Source of the DNA: Lacipirellula parvula
GTDB lineage: Bacteria > Planctomycetota > Planctomycetia > Pirellulales > Lacipirellulaceae
Direction: 5' to 3'
DNA length: 64,000 nt
Assembly: GCF_009177095.1 (NCBI RefSeq)
Contig: NZ_AP021861.1
Location: 868,001-932,000, forward strand
The notes below the pieces were generated by a model. The model ran no database searches and was not told where the DNA came from. It worked only from the letters and a program-made list of their open reading frames with translations. How positions within the stretch are numbered: the first letter of the stretch is position 1; each line of letters opens with the position of its first letter. The translations under genes were made by a program, and so were the position numbers. Positions 50,694-61,021 of the stretch are shown here, in pieces.

Positions 50694-52760
50694 GTGACGA
50701 TGCCCCGTCGAATCGCGGCGGCGACGCTGCTTGTCGTTGCCGCGCTATCGCTCTGCGTCCGCCCGCTTGCCGCTGCCGGCTACCATGTGAAGCGGCTGAC
50801 AGACGATCTCCACATCCCCGTCTATGCGACGACGGCGCCGGGCGACAACAATCGGATTTTTATCGCGCAACTCGGCGGCGTGGCAGGCGATGGAACCGAC
50901 GGCAGCCCAATCACGAGTGCTCTGGGGCGGATAGTCATCTACGATCGGACGACGGGACTCGTTGATTACAACAATCCGTTTCTAACGATCAACGACACGA
51001 GCCTGCTTGAGGAATACGCCGTTCCCGAGGTCGGGCTGTTCGGGATGACGTTTCATCCCGACTTCCAGACGAACGGCAAGTTTTACGTCAACGTGGCAGT
51101 GAATCACGTCGGCACGCCGCCGACAGTTGACGGCAGCGTGTCGGAGTTCAAGACGGTGGTGCGCGAGTACACGGTTGATCCCGGCAATCCGAACTTCGCC
51201 AACCCGTTGAGCGCCCGGACGATCCTGTCGCTGAACCAGCCCCATTCAAATCACAATGGCAGCTGGCTCGGCTTTAGCCCGCAGGAAGTCGCGGCGGGCG
51301 AGCGGAATCTTTACATCACGCAAGGCGACGGCGGGATGCAGCGCGATCCGTCGAACCATGGCCAGGACAAGAACAGTTGGTTCGGCAAAGTGATGCGCGT
51401 CGATGTGAGCGGCGACGCCTTTCCAGACGACCCGGAGCGAAACTACGCGATTCCCGCCGACAATCCGTACGTCGGCGTCGATGGCGCCGATGAACTGTGG
51501 GCGATTGGCCTCCGCAATCCGTGGCGGGCGAGCTTCGATCGGCAAACGAGCGATTTCTGGATTGGCGACGTTGGACAAGATCGCCGCGAGGAAATCAACT
51601 TCCAGCCGGCCAGCAGCGTTGGCGGCGAGAACTATGGCTGGCGGCTGCGCGAGGGAAGCGTCGCGAGTCCCACCGGCGGGATCGGCGGCCCGCCGCCCGT
51701 GGGCAACGTGAACCCGACCTATGAATACTTCCATCCAGGGCTATCGCCCGATCCGAATTTTCAAGGGAACTCGGTCACCGGCGGATACATTTACCGTGGG
51801 CCGGTGAGCGAGCTGCAGGGGCGGTACGTTTTCGGCGACGCGGTTTCCGGTCACGTTTGGTCGTTCAATCCTGCCAACCCGAGCGGTACCGTGCAGAACA
51901 TGGATGCACTGTTTGCCCCCGACGCGGGGCAGATCGTCAGCGTCACTTCGTTCGGCGAGGATAATCAGGGCAACCTGCTGATCGTCGATGGCGCCGGACA
52001 GTTGTTTCAGGTGATGCCGAACTTCGCAGTGACGCTCACCGTCAATCGCGCGACGGGGGCGATGACGCTCGTCAACGAGACGGGTGCTGTCACGGGGATT
52101 CGTTCGTACTCAATTTCGTCGGATGTGGGGGCAATCAATGCCGCTAGCCTCCAGACGATAGCGGGGAATTTTGATGCGCCACCTGGCGGCAACGGCTCGA
52201 TCGATCCAAACGACGATTGGCAGGTGACGTCGGCCGCTGGGAATCGTGGTTTCTTCCGCGAAGCGTCGCTCGGCGACGGCGGCACGCTTGGCGTGGGCGC
52301 CCAACTCAATCTCAGCGGCAGCGGCGGGTGGATTCGCTCGCCGGTGGAAGATTTGGCGCTGTCGATCACGCTGGCCGACGGCAGCATCGTCGCAGGAACT
52401 GTCGCGTACGTCGGCAACGGCGGGCAGCCGTTGGGCCGGAGCGATCTCAACTTCGACGGCCAGCTGACGCTCGCGGACTGGAGTGTGTTTCGCAGCTTTA
52501 ACTTGACGAATCTCGCGGGGTTGAGCGACGCCGAGCAATATGGCCGCGGCGATCTTGATGGCGACGGGCTCAACAATTTTAAGGACTTTAGACTGTTTCA
52601 GGCGGACTACGATGCGGCTAATGGCGCTGGGGCCTTCGCGGCGGCGACCGGCGTGCCGGAGCCGGGCGGATTGTTGTTATGCTGCTTGGGATTGTCGGCG
52701 CTGGCGATGCTGCGGCGAGTTAGGGCTACTGGACCGCGAAGCCAATTCAGTAGCTGTTAG
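50694..52760 (+). CDS. PQQ-dependent sugar dehydrogenase-like protein with PEP-CTERM tail
   Basis: 688 residues from the GTG at 50694, which is 8 nt after GAGGA; the ATG at 50700 is too far from it and the frame back to 50604 lacks a signal. The signal peptide ends near PLAAAGYHV. Residues about 25-440 form the six-bladed propeller of the glucose/sorbosone dehydrogenase family (GLFGMTFHPDFQTNGKFYVN; ELWAIGLRNPWRASFDR; NYGWRLREG). Residues about 445-580 are the module starting LTVNRATGAMTLVNETGA, followed by a dockerin-like linker (SDLNFDGQLTLADW; GDLDGDGLNNFKDF) and VPEPGGLLLCC. It probably oxidises sugars or binds them at the cell surface. Confidence 0.87.
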   Translation: MTMPRRIAAATLLVVAALSLCVRPLAAAGYHVKRLTDDLHIPVYATTAPGDNNRIFIAQLGGVAGDGTDGSPITSALGRIVIYDRTTGLVDYNNPFLTINDTSLLEEYAVPEVGLFGMTFHPDFQTNGKFYVNVAVNHVGTPPTVDGSVSEFKTVVREYTVDPGNPNFANPLSARTILSLNQPHSNHNGSWLGFSPQEVAAGERNLYITQGDGGMQRDPSNHGQDKNSWFGKVMRVDVSGDAFPDDPERNYAIPADNPYVGVDGADELWAIGLRNPWRASFDRQTSDFWIGDVGQDRREEINFQPASSVGGENYGWRLREGSVASPTGGIGGPPPVGNVNPTYEYFHPGLSPDPNFQGNSVTGGYIYRGPVSELQGRYVFGDAVSGHVWSFNPANPSGTVQNMDALFAPDAGQIVSVTSFGEDNQGNLLIVDGAGQLFQVMPNFAVTLTVNRATGAMTLVNETGAVTGIRSYSISSDVGAINAASLQTIAGNFDAPPGGNGSIDPNDDWQVTSAAGNRGFFREASLGDGGTLGVGAQLNLSGSGGWIRSPVEDLALSITLADGSIVAGTVAYVGNGGQPLGRSDLNFDGQLTLADWSVFRSFNLTNLAGLSDAEQYGRGDLDGDGLNNFKDFRLFQADYDAANGAGAFAAATGVPEPGGLLLCCLGLSALAMLRRVRATGPRSQFSSC

Positions 52761-52782
52761 CCACCAAGAAAACAAAACTCTG

Positions 52783-52884
52783 AGGTCCCCTCCCCTTGAG
52801 GGGGAGGGTTAGGGAGGGGTGGATGCAACGGGTACCAGGATTCCACCCCCTCCCCAGCCCTCCCCTCAAGGGGGAGGGAGCCAG
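52783..52884. repeat. About 102-bp G/C-tract palindrome, family B copy 4
   Basis: Starts AGGTCCCCTCCCCTTGAGGG and ends GGGGGAGGGAGCCAG, with a central GGTACC. It is the only family B copy between codirectional genes (PQQ dehydrogenase and GH39), again directly after a stop codon. Confidence 0.9.
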
Positions 52885-52984
52885 AACATTCAGAGAAGGC
52901 AAGCTCTCTAGCAAACTACACGGCATCACGCAGTTAAAGCTACATTGACGACCGCGATCCCTCTCACTAGTTCCTCACAGCTTG

Positions 52985-54691
52985 ATGCATAATACGACGC
53001 GGCTACTTGCCACTATTCTGTTTGCGTTGGCCTTCATTTGCACCACCGCAGCGCATGCCGCCGAGGGTTCTTTCCCCGTCGAAATCCGCGTCGACGCCGC
53101 CGCCACGCGCGGCCCGCTGCGCCCCATCTGGCGGTTCTTCGGCGGGGACGAACCGAACTACACCTACATGAAAGATGGCGAGCGGCTCCTTGCGCAACTC
53201 GGCGAACTGAAGCCCCGCGAGGTTTATTTTCGTACGCACAATTTGCTCACCTCCGGCGACGGGACGCCGGCACTGAAGTGGGGCAGCACCAACGCCTACA
53301 CCGAGAGCGCGGCTGGCGAACCGATCTACTACTGGACGATCACCGACCGCATCTTCGACACGCTCCTCGAACGAGGCGTGCGGCCATACGTGCAAATCGG
53401 GTTCATGCCCGAGGCCCTCTCGACGCATCCGCAACCATATCGGCACGAATGGCGGCCGGGGTTGCCGTACAACACGATTAGCACTGGTTGGCGGTACCCG
53501 CCGAAAGACTACGACAAGTGGCGGGAATTGGTCTACCAGTGGACGCGGCATTGCATCGAACGCTATGGCGTCGACGAGGTGAATGGCTGGTATTGGGAAA
53601 CGTGGAACGAAGCGAACAGCCTCCCCGACGGCTACTGGGGCGGGACGCGCGAGGAGTTTTTTAAGCTGCACGACTACGCCGTCGACGGCGTGCGGCGGGC
53701 ACTGCCGACGGCTCGCGTTGGCGGGCCCCATTCGGCGGGCGACGGGGGCGATTTTACGCGAGCGTTTCTGGAGCATTCGATGCGCGGCAAGAACTTCGCC
53801 ACCGGCGAACGCGGCACGCCGCTCGATTTCGTCGCTTTCCACGCCAAGGGCGCCCCGACGCATGTCGATGGCCATGTGCGGATGGGGATTGCCGCGCAAC
53901 TCGCGACGATCGACCGCGGGTTCGGCATCGTCGCCTCGTTTCCCGAACTGAAGCAGACGCCGATCGTCATTGGCGAGTCGGATCCTGAGGGGTGCGCCGC
54001 TTGCCAGGGGCCGATGTTCAGCTACCGCAACGGTACGGTCTACTCCAGCTACACCGCGGCAAGCTTCGCACGGAAGCATGACCTGGCCGACAAGCATGGC
54101 GTGGCATTCGACGGCGCCGTCACGTGGGCGTTCGAGTTCGAAGATCAGCCCTACTTTGCCGGCTTCCGGCAACTGGCGAGCAACGGCATTCCGCTGCCGG
54201 TACTGAATATCTTTCGGATGTTCAGCCGGATGGGGGGCGATCGACTGGCCGTGACGAGCAGCGGCGAGATTCCGCTCCAGGAGATGATCGAGCGCGGCGT
54301 CCGCGACCGGCCCGACGTGGCGGCGCTTGCCAGCCGCGCGGGGGACGAGGTGGCGATTCTCGCGTGGCACTACCATGACGACGACGTCGCCGGCCCCGAT
54401 GCGGAGGTTGCGCTGACAATCGACCAACTACCCGCTGAGTGGGCGGCGGCTGAAGTCCGTCACTACCGCATCGACGATCTGCACAGCAACGCCTATGCCG
54501 CATGGCGACGAATGGGCTCGCCGATCGCGCCGAGCCAAGAGCAGTATCGCGAACTGCAAGCAGCGTCCGAGCTGACGCTGCTGGAGGACCCGGCAGCGAT
54601 CGAACTCGCGAAGCAGGCTGGGCGACTGGCATTCCGCCTGCCGCGGCAAGGCGTTTCGCTGCTTCTCATGCGGCCGAAGGCTTCGCCCTAA
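52985..54691 (+). CDS. Glycoside hydrolase family 39 (beta-xylosidase-like), secreted
   Basis: 568 residues from ATG; a TTG directly before it is less likely. The signal peptide ends near AHAAEGSF. It is a TIM-barrel enzyme with the acid/base E209 in WYWETWNEAN and the nucleophile E331 in IVIGESDPEG. RFFGGDEPNYTYMKDG near the N-terminus is typical of GH39. The family includes beta-xylosidases and alpha-L-iduronidases; with GH51 and GH127 nearby, xylosidase-type activity is the likelier. It has no PEP-CTERM tail, so it is probably periplasmic or released. Confidence 0.88.
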   Translation: MHNTTRLLATILFALAFICTTAAHAAEGSFPVEIRVDAAATRGPLRPIWRFFGGDEPNYTYMKDGERLLAQLGELKPREVYFRTHNLLTSGDGTPALKWGSTNAYTESAAGEPIYYWTITDRIFDTLLERGVRPYVQIGFMPEALSTHPQPYRHEWRPGLPYNTISTGWRYPPKDYDKWRELVYQWTRHCIERYGVDEVNGWYWETWNEANSLPDGYWGGTREEFFKLHDYAVDGVRRALPTARVGGPHSAGDGGDFTRAFLEHSMRGKNFATGERGTPLDFVAFHAKGAPTHVDGHVRMGIAAQLATIDRGFGIVASFPELKQTPIVIGESDPEGCAACQGPMFSYRNGTVYSSYTAASFARKHDLADKHGVAFDGAVTWAFEFEDQPYFAGFRQLASNGIPLPVLNIFRMFSRMGGDRLAVTSSGEIPLQEMIERGVRDRPDVAALASRAGDEVAILAWHYHDDDVAGPDAEVALTIDQLPAEWAAAEVRHYRIDDLHSNAYAAWRRMGSPIAPSQEQYRELQAASELTLLEDPAAIELAKQAGRLAFRLPRQGVSLLLMRPKASP

Positions 54692-54926
54692 CGGCGAGAA
54701 GTCGAGAAATGGCATTGCGCGAAGTCTAAAACTTTCTACGCAATTCTAGATGGGGCGCACTCCTTTCATCTGCCATAATGCGAGGGCGACGCAAGAGGAA
54801 TCGTGACGAAGCATCACGCCGTTCGTTGCTCGCAACTCATCACGCGACTTGTCCTGGGCGCCTGCCGTCGGCTCGCATCGACTGGTTGAGGCGACGCTAA
54901 TTCTAACTGCAGGTGGTTCTGTGGTC

Positions 54927-55331
54927 ATGCGATTTGTATCGCTGCTTGCGCTGATCGCGACGTTCTGCTGGTGCACCGGCTGCGGCGGCAGATCATCGAC
55001 CGGGAATACGGCGCATCTCCAAGGCCAAGTCACGATCGGCGGCCAGCCATTGCCTGCCGGAGCAGATGGAGCGATTACTTTCCGTACGACCGCCGGCGGC
55101 GCCGTCACGGTGCCGATCGCAGAGGGGAAGTACGATTCTCCCGCGACGCCGAGGGGCGCCGTGAAGGCGTACTTCAGCATCAACAAGCCGACCGGCAAGA
55201 CATACAAGAGCGCGCGAACTGGGACCGACGTCGCGGAGACGGTCAGCATCGTTCCGGCCAGCGTGAGCAACGGGGTCGAAGTCGAGGTGTCCGGCGATAA
55301 GGCGGACCAGAATTTCGATCTCGGGAGTTAG
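54927..55331 (+). CDS. Small lipoprotein with a carboxypeptidase-regulatory-like fold
   Basis: 134 residues from the ATG at 54927. A lipoprotein signal with CWCTGC places the lipidated Cys near residue 19. The mature part is a short beta-rich domain (LQGQVTIGGQPLPAGADGAI; GAVKAYFSINKPTGKTYK), like the transthyretin/carboxypeptidase-regulatory domains that planctomycetes often encode beside DUF1559 genes. A DUF1559 gene indeed follows 69 bp downstream. The role is unknown; envelope-anchored partner of the pseudopilin is an inference. Confidence 0.75.
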   Translation: MRFVSLLALIATFCWCTGCGGRSSTGNTAHLQGQVTIGGQPLPAGADGAITFRTTAGGAVTVPIAEGKYDSPATPRGAVKAYFSINKPTGKTYKSARTGTDVAETVSIVPASVSNGVEVEVSGDKADQNFDLGS

Positions 55332-55400
55332 CATGTTCGAGCGAGGCGAGTTGCGTCGCCGAAGCGCGGTGCTTCAGCGAGATGACTCAAGGAGATTTCG

Positions 55401-56474
55401 ATGGTTCACGATCGTCAACGCAGTGCGGGATTCACGTTAGTGGAGCTGCTGGTGGTCATTGCGATCATCGGCGTGTTGGTGGCGCTGCTGCTGCCCGCCG
55501 TGCAAGCGGCCCGTGAGGCGGCGCGACGCGGGCAATGTCTCAACAATCAGAAACAATTGTCGCTGGCGTTCTTGAACTACGAGAGCAGCAAGAAGGGGCT
55601 GCCGCCGATGGCGAAGTTTTGGTGGAACACGGCCACCCCGGGACAAGAGAAAGGGTATCTGGACGTATTTCCCGCCGGACCCGGCGGTTGGTACGACGAC
55701 CATGGCTGGTACTTGCCGGTGATGCCCTACATGGAGCAGGCGGGGCTTTCGAAGCTCGCCAGCCCGAGCAAGTCGTTCAGTGATGCGTCGAACCTGGCCG
55801 CGCGCACGGCGTTTGTGCCGATGCACCAGTGCCCCAGCGATATTGGCCTCCAGCGCAACGAATGGGACGTCCCCACCTGGGCGCGCGTGCGGTCGAACTA
55901 CGTTGTCAACGCCGGCAACACGGTGTACGGCCAACACGATTTGTCGACGGTCAACGTGATCTTCGCGGGAGCGCCGTTCCGGCCGCGGATCGACACGCCG
56001 CTCAGCATGATTTCCGACGGAACGTCGAACACGCTGATGACCTCTGAGGTGAAAGTGCTTCCTGAGTCGGCGGCGTGGGGTGGGCCTTACTCGGATGCTC
56101 AAACGGCTCTCGGCGGGCAGATCTTCACGGGTTGGAACACGCCGAATTCAGCTGCGGCGGACGCCCTCTGCCGGCAAGGGGAATGGTTGGCCAACGTCGA
56201 GACCGGATTTGCTCAACAGGGGGTCCCGAAACCGCTGACGGCGACGGTTAGCGCGGCAGGCGATGTGACACTCGGCCGGCTGGCGGGAGAAGCCATTCAA
56301 GATAGCAACGGCCATAAGCAGCAACACATCGCCGCGCGGAGCCAGCATGCCGGCGGCGTGAACGCTTCGCGTTGCGACGGCTCGGTGAAGTACTACGCCG
56401 ACGGGATCGATCCGCTGTTGTGGCGAGCCCTCACCTCCGCCGCGGGCGATGAAACCTTGAGCGACGCGCCGTGA
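55401..56474 (+). CDS. DUF1559 pseudopilin-like protein
   Basis: 357 residues; AAGGAG 6 nt before the ATG fixes the start. It has a type IV pilin-like N-terminus, [20 protein letters not shown], with the cleavage Gly and downstream AREAARR typical of DUF1559. The body has a conserved Cys (MHQCPSD), and the C-terminal H...DG signature ([20 protein letters not shown]) is present. Members are numerous in planctomycetes and thought to form envelope fibres or capture macromolecules. The TGA overlaps the start of the GH127 gene, so the two are translationally coupled, which links this pseudopilin to the polysaccharide locus. Confidence 0.92.
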   Translation: MVHDRQRSAGFTLVELLVVIAIIGVLVALLLPAVQAAREAARRGQCLNNQKQLSLAFLNYESSKKGLPPMAKFWWNTATPGQEKGYLDVFPAGPGGWYDDHGWYLPVMPYMEQAGLSKLASPSKSFSDASNLAARTAFVPMHQCPSDIGLQRNEWDVPTWARVRSNYVVNAGNTVYGQHDLSTVNVIFAGAPFRPRIDTPLSMISDGTSNTLMTSEVKVLPESAAWGGPYSDAQTALGGQIFTGWNTPNSAAADALCRQGEWLANVETGFAQQGVPKPLTATVSAAGDVTLGRLAGEAIQDSNGHKQQHIAARSQHAGGVNASRCDGSVKYYADGIDPLLWRALTSAAGDETLSDAP

Positions 56475-58897
56475 TGCCACAGAGATCCAGGTTGATGTAC
56501 TGCTGCAAGCGGGGCATTGTTCGTCGATTGGCGGTTGCCGTGGCGCTGTTGGTTGGCGTCGTGGTATCTGCTAGAGCTGGCGAAGTCCGCGTCCGCGATC
56601 GCGTCGATCCTAGAATTAAACTGCTGGCTCAATCGTTCGAGCCGGGCGACGTCAAACTCCTGCCCGGCCCCTATCGTCACGCGATGGAGCTCGACGCCAA
56701 GTTCCTGCTCAGTCTCGACGCCGATCGTTTGCTCAGTTGGTACCGCAAAGAGGCCGGTCTGCCGGAGAAGGCGCCGAACTACGAGGGGTGGGAAGCGCAG
56801 GGGATCGCCGGACATTCGCTCGGACATTATCTCTCGGCCTGCGCGCGGATGAGCCGTGCCGCCGACGACCCGCAGTTTTGCGCGCGGGTGGCGCACGTCG
56901 TGGCAGAACTTGCCGAGTGCCAGGCGGCCAACGGCGACGGGTTCCTCGGGGCGATGCCGAACGGCAAGCAGGTCTTCAGCGAAGTCGCGCGCGGCGAGAT
57001 TCGCTCGGCCGGCTTCGATCTCAATGGTTCGTGGGTTCCCTGGTATAACCTCCACAAACTATTCGCCGGCCTGATCGACGCCCACCGCTACTGCGGCAAC
57101 GAGCAAGCATTGCAAGTCGCTTGCGGCTTAGCCGATTGGGCGGGTCACGTTACCGCCAAGCTCACGCCGGAGCAGTGGCAGCAGATGCTCGCCTGCGAGC
57201 ACGGCGGTATGAACGAATCGCTGGCCGAACTTTACACGCTCACCGGCAACGAGGCTTACCTCGACCTAGCGAAGAAGTTTTATCACACGCAAGTGCTCGA
57301 CCCGCTCGCTGCGGAACGCGACGAACTCGCCGGCAAGCATGCGAACACGCAGGTGCCGAAGGCAATTGGCGTCGAGCGGATTTACGAGCTGACGGGCGAC
57401 GAGCGGTTTGCGCGGATCGCTCCCTTCTTCTGGCGGACGGTGACCGAGAATCACACCTACGCCAACGGCGGCAACAGCGATAGCGAGCATTTTGGCCCGC
57501 CGCGTCGGTTGAGCGACCGGCTCGGCCATGCCACCAGCGAAACGTGCAACACCTACAACATGCTCAAGCTGTCGTCGGCCCTCTTCTGCCGCGAGCCACA
57601 GGCGGCGTACGCCGACTACATGGAGCGGGCGCTCTGGAACCACATCCTTGCTTCACAACATCCGGAGACGGGGCAGGTTTGCTATTATGTGTCGCTCCGT
57701 TCGGGCGATTTTAAGAAGTTCATGGGGCTGCTCGACTTCACCTGCTGCAACGGCAGCGGCATGGAGAACCATTCCCGCTACGGCGACGTCATCTATTTTC
57801 ACTCCGGCGGCGACGAGCTGTGGGTGAACCAGTTCATTGCGGCAGAACTCGACTGGCAAGATGCCGGCGTGCGTGTGACTCAAGAGACGGAGTTTCCTCG
57901 CGGTGACACGGTGCGGTTGAAATTCGCCGCCGATCAGCCTAAGCGGTTCATTCTCAACCTACGACGCCCGCCATGGGTGGCAGGCGAGTTGGCGGTGGCG
58001 CTCAACGGCGAACCTGTGGAAGCGAACGCTTCCGCCGGCGGTTATGCGACGATTGATCGCGAGTGGCAAGACGGCGACGTGATCGAGTTTCGATTGCCGA
58101 TGTCGCTGCGCAGTGAGCCAATGCCCGATCGAGCCAATCGCGTCGCCGCATTCTACGGTCCGATCTTGTTGGCGGGCGACATGGGTACGGCGGAGAGCCG
58201 GCCCGAGACGCCGATCATCGTCAGTACGAGCGAGGCGGCCGGCGATTGGATCGCCGCGGAGAACGCCACGGTGCAGGGTGCAAATCAATCGCTCCGCTTC
58301 CGCACGCACGAAGCGAGCCAGCCCGAGGATGTGTTACTGAAACCCTTTTACGACACGTATGATCATCGCCACCTTGTCTACTGGGATCGCCTCACGCCGC
58401 CGGAGTGGGAAGTCCGCCGCGCCGAGATTGCCGCCGAGCACGCGCGGCTGCAGGAGCTTGAGGCGCGGACGATCGACCAGTTCGCGATCGGCGAGATGCA
58501 GGCCGAACGCGATCATCAACTCACCGGTGAAAAGTCGACGCCGCACGAATTCAACGGCCGCAAGCTGCGGCACGCCGTCGATGGCGGCTGGTTCGCATTC
58601 GACATGGCGGTGTCGCCCGACGCAGCGACCAATCTCGTCGCCACCTACTGGGGCAGCGAGTCTGGGCCGCGGGAGTTCGACGTGCTCGTCGACGGCGAGC
58701 GTGTCGCCACGCAATCGCTCCATCAAGATCGGCCCGAACGGTTCTGGGATCAAACGTACAAACTGCCGCAGAAACTGACCGCGGGCAAACAGAGCGTCAA
58801 CGTCCGCTTCGCCGCGAAGCCCGGCAACTACGCCGGCGGCGTGTTCGGCATCCGCACCGTCCGCCGCGAATCGACAGGCGCATCCAATCCACAGTAG
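56471..58897 (+). CDS. Glycoside hydrolase family 127 (beta-L-arabinofuranosidase-like), secreted
   Basis: 808 residues from a GTG at 56471; an ATG follows immediately at 56474. The signal peptide ends near VSARAGEV. The alpha/alpha-barrel domain carries [18 protein letters not shown], the Glu of [15 protein letters not shown] and the paired cysteines C425-C426 (FTCCNGSG), which in GH127 bind zinc and include the nucleophile. C-terminal beta domains follow, the last possibly a carbohydrate-binding module. The enzyme releases L-arabinose from beta-arabinofuranosides. It is coupled to the DUF1559 gene and followed at 45 bp by GH51. Confidence 0.92.
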   Translation: MMPQRSRLMYCCKRGIVRRLAVAVALLVGVVVSARAGEVRVRDRVDPRIKLLAQSFEPGDVKLLPGPYRHAMELDAKFLLSLDADRLLSWYRKEAGLPEKAPNYEGWEAQGIAGHSLGHYLSACARMSRAADDPQFCARVAHVVAELAECQAANGDGFLGAMPNGKQVFSEVARGEIRSAGFDLNGSWVPWYNLHKLFAGLIDAHRYCGNEQALQVACGLADWAGHVTAKLTPEQWQQMLACEHGGMNESLAELYTLTGNEAYLDLAKKFYHTQVLDPLAAERDELAGKHANTQVPKAIGVERIYELTGDERFARIAPFFWRTVTENHTYANGGNSDSEHFGPPRRLSDRLGHATSETCNTYNMLKLSSALFCREPQAAYADYMERALWNHILASQHPETGQVCYYVSLRSGDFKKFMGLLDFTCCNGSGMENHSRYGDVIYFHSGGDELWVNQFIAAELDWQDAGVRVTQETEFPRGDTVRLKFAADQPKRFILNLRRPPWVAGELAVALNGEPVEANASAGGYATIDREWQDGDVIEFRLPMSLRSEPMPDRANRVAAFYGPILLAGDMGTAESRPETPIIVSTSEAAGDWIAAENATVQGANQSLRFRTHEASQPEDVLLKPFYDTYDHRHLVYWDRLTPPEWEVRRAEIAAEHARLQELEARTIDQFAIGEMQAERDHQLTGEKSTPHEFNGRKLRHAVDGGWFAFDMAVSPDAATNLVATYWGSESGPREFDVLVDGERVATQSLHQDRPERFWDQTYKLPQKLTAGKQSVNVRFAAKPGNYAGGVFGIRTVRRESTGASNPQ

Positions 58898-58942
58898 TAC
58901 TTAGTCGACCAACTACCTCTTTCTCCCATCTAGAGATACGCC

Positions 58943-60943
58943 ATGAGAACCTCACCCGCCTTCGCGTTCGCCGTGGCGGCGATTCTTTGTTCCTCGCCTA
59001 TCGCACGGCTCGATGCCGCCGATGCCGTGTCTGAACCCGCAGCGTCAGCGCCTAAGACTGCGACAACGGTGAAGATCAACGCCGCTGAGCGCCGTCCCGA
59101 TATCAATCCCTTCATCTACGCTCAATTCATCGAGCACCTCGGCCGCTGCATTTACGGCGGCATCTGGGCCGAGATGCTCGAAGACCGCAAGTTTTACTTC
59201 CCGATCACCGAGAACTACGCTCCCTACAAGTCGCTGGAGAAGACCGAGTTTCCCGTCGTCGGCGCCTCGCCGTGGCAAATCATCGGCTCCGCCGATGGCG
59301 TCGCGATGACGAAAGAAAAGCCGTTCGTCGGCGAGCAGACGCCGCAAATCGCCGCGGGACACGGCATTCGCCAGCGCGATCTCGGCGTGGTGCAGGGGAA
59401 GAAGTACATCGGCTACGCGTGGCTAAAATCGGCAGGCGACAAGCCGGCTGCCGTGGAAGTGGTGCTCAAGACGAGCGACGACGCCAAGCCGACCGCGCAC
59501 AAAATTGCCAAGCTGACCGGCGACTATCAAAAGTATCCCTTCGAGTTCACCGCTGATGCGACGACTGATCACGCGAATCTCGAACTCAACGCCGTCGGTG
59601 AAGGGAACGTCCTCGTCGGCACGATTTCGCTGATGCCGGCCGACAACGTGAAGGGAATGCGGGCCGACACGCTCGCGCTGCTGAAAGAACTTGACGCCCC
59701 CATGTATCGCTGGCCGGGCGGCAACTTCGTGAGCGGGTACGACTGGCGCGACGGCATCGGCGATCGCGATCGTCGTCCGCCACGTAAGAATCCGGCCTGG
59801 ACAGGCGTCGAGCACAACGACGTCGGTCTCGACGAGTTCCTCGTCTTCTGCCAAGAGGTTGGCGCCGAGCCGCTGATCGCTGTGAACACCGGCTTTGGCG
59901 ACGATTACTCCGCCGCTCAAGAAGTCGACTACTGCAACGGCGCCGCCGACACGATCGGCGGCGAGTGGCGCGTGAAGAACGGCCGCGTCGAACCCTACGG
60001 CGTGAAGTATTGGTGCGTCGGCAACGAGATGTTCGGCAACTGGCAGCTCGGTTACATGGCCCTGCCACAGTACGCCCAGAAGCACAATCTCGTCGCGAAG
60101 GCGATGCTCAAGGCTGATCCGACGATCGAACTGATCGGCGTCGGCAACTTCGATCCGAAGGACAACGCCAAGTGGTCGGAGGGGATGCTCAAGGATTGCC
60201 ACGAGCATATGGATTACATTTCCGAGCATTTCTACCGCGGCCGGACGCCGTGGGGCGAAAAAACCCCCGACGACGTCGCCCAGCATGTGGCGATGCTCAA
60301 GGAAGAGGTGAAGAAAAAGGCCGACGGCCATCGCGACATCCAGAAGCGGCAAGGGCTGCTACCCGATCGCACGATCCCGATTGTGATGGACGAGTGGAAC
60401 TACTGGCACAACGACTACGTCTACGGCGAACTTGGCTGCGCGTACGACTTGGCTGATGCACTTGGCGTCGCCGCGGGCCTCCACGAGTTCTTCCGCAATA
60501 CCGACATCATCCGGATGGCGCACTACGCTCAGACGGTGAACGTCATCGGCTGCATTAAGACGACAAAAACCGATGCGTTCCTCGACACAACCGCGTATCC
60601 GCTGATGCTCTACCGCAAGCACTTTGGTACGCAACCGGTGGCGGTCGACTACGAGGCGGGCGAGCAGAATCTCGACGTCGCCGCGGCGCTCAGCGAAGAC
60701 GGCAAGACGCTAGCGATCGGCGTCGTGAACCCCTCGAATAAACCCGCGCAGCTGAAGTTCGACGTCGCCGATCTGAAGCCGAGCCAAGCGGCAACGCAAT
60801 GGATCGTCGCCGGCAAAGATCCCCGCGCGACGAACGACGCCGACAACGATCGAATCAAAGACGTGCAGAGCGACGTCGAGTTCGACGGCAACTGGGAAGT
60901 CCCCGGCTTCGCCTTCGGTATCTTGAGCATTCCGCTGCAATAG
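58943..60943 (+). CDS. Alpha-L-arabinofuranosidase (GH51), secreted
   Basis: 666 residues from ATG. The signal peptide ends near LDAADAV. The N-terminal segment NPFIYAQFIEHLGRCIYGGI is diagnostic. The acid/base is E362 in WCVGNEMFGNW and the nucleophile E484 in IVMDEWNYWHND. A galactose-binding-like insertion of about 120 residues after the first motif and a C-terminal beta-sandwich match the longer GH51 enzymes. It removes arabinose side chains from arabinan or arabinoxylan. It forms a compact run with GH127 upstream and GH43 downstream (78-bp gap). Confidence 0.93.
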   Translation: MRTSPAFAFAVAAILCSSPIARLDAADAVSEPAASAPKTATTVKINAAERRPDINPFIYAQFIEHLGRCIYGGIWAEMLEDRKFYFPITENYAPYKSLEKTEFPVVGASPWQIIGSADGVAMTKEKPFVGEQTPQIAAGHGIRQRDLGVVQGKKYIGYAWLKSAGDKPAAVEVVLKTSDDAKPTAHKIAKLTGDYQKYPFEFTADATTDHANLELNAVGEGNVLVGTISLMPADNVKGMRADTLALLKELDAPMYRWPGGNFVSGYDWRDGIGDRDRRPPRKNPAWTGVEHNDVGLDEFLVFCQEVGAEPLIAVNTGFGDDYSAAQEVDYCNGAADTIGGEWRVKNGRVEPYGVKYWCVGNEMFGNWQLGYMALPQYAQKHNLVAKAMLKADPTIELIGVGNFDPKDNAKWSEGMLKDCHEHMDYISEHFYRGRTPWGEKTPDDVAQHVAMLKEEVKKKADGHRDIQKRQGLLPDRTIPIVMDEWNYWHNDYVYGELGCAYDLADALGVAAGLHEFFRNTDIIRMAHYAQTVNVIGCIKTTKTDAFLDTTAYPLMLYRKHFGTQPVAVDYEAGEQNLDVAAALSEDGKTLAIGVVNPSNKPAQLKFDVADLKPSQAATQWIVAGKDPRATNDADNDRIKDVQSDVEFDGNWEVPGFAFGILSIPLQ

Positions 60944-61021
60944 CATGACCGTTTGAAAGACGCCGGGCCAGCTCCCCACGTTGGCCCGGCGTTGTGCATT
61001 TTCTCGCAGAGAGCAGGCAAC

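Noticed and set aside
2692-52884. Palindromic repeats as a CRISPR array
   Set aside because: Copies are scattered over 50 kb, not regularly spaced, and no cas genes are present.
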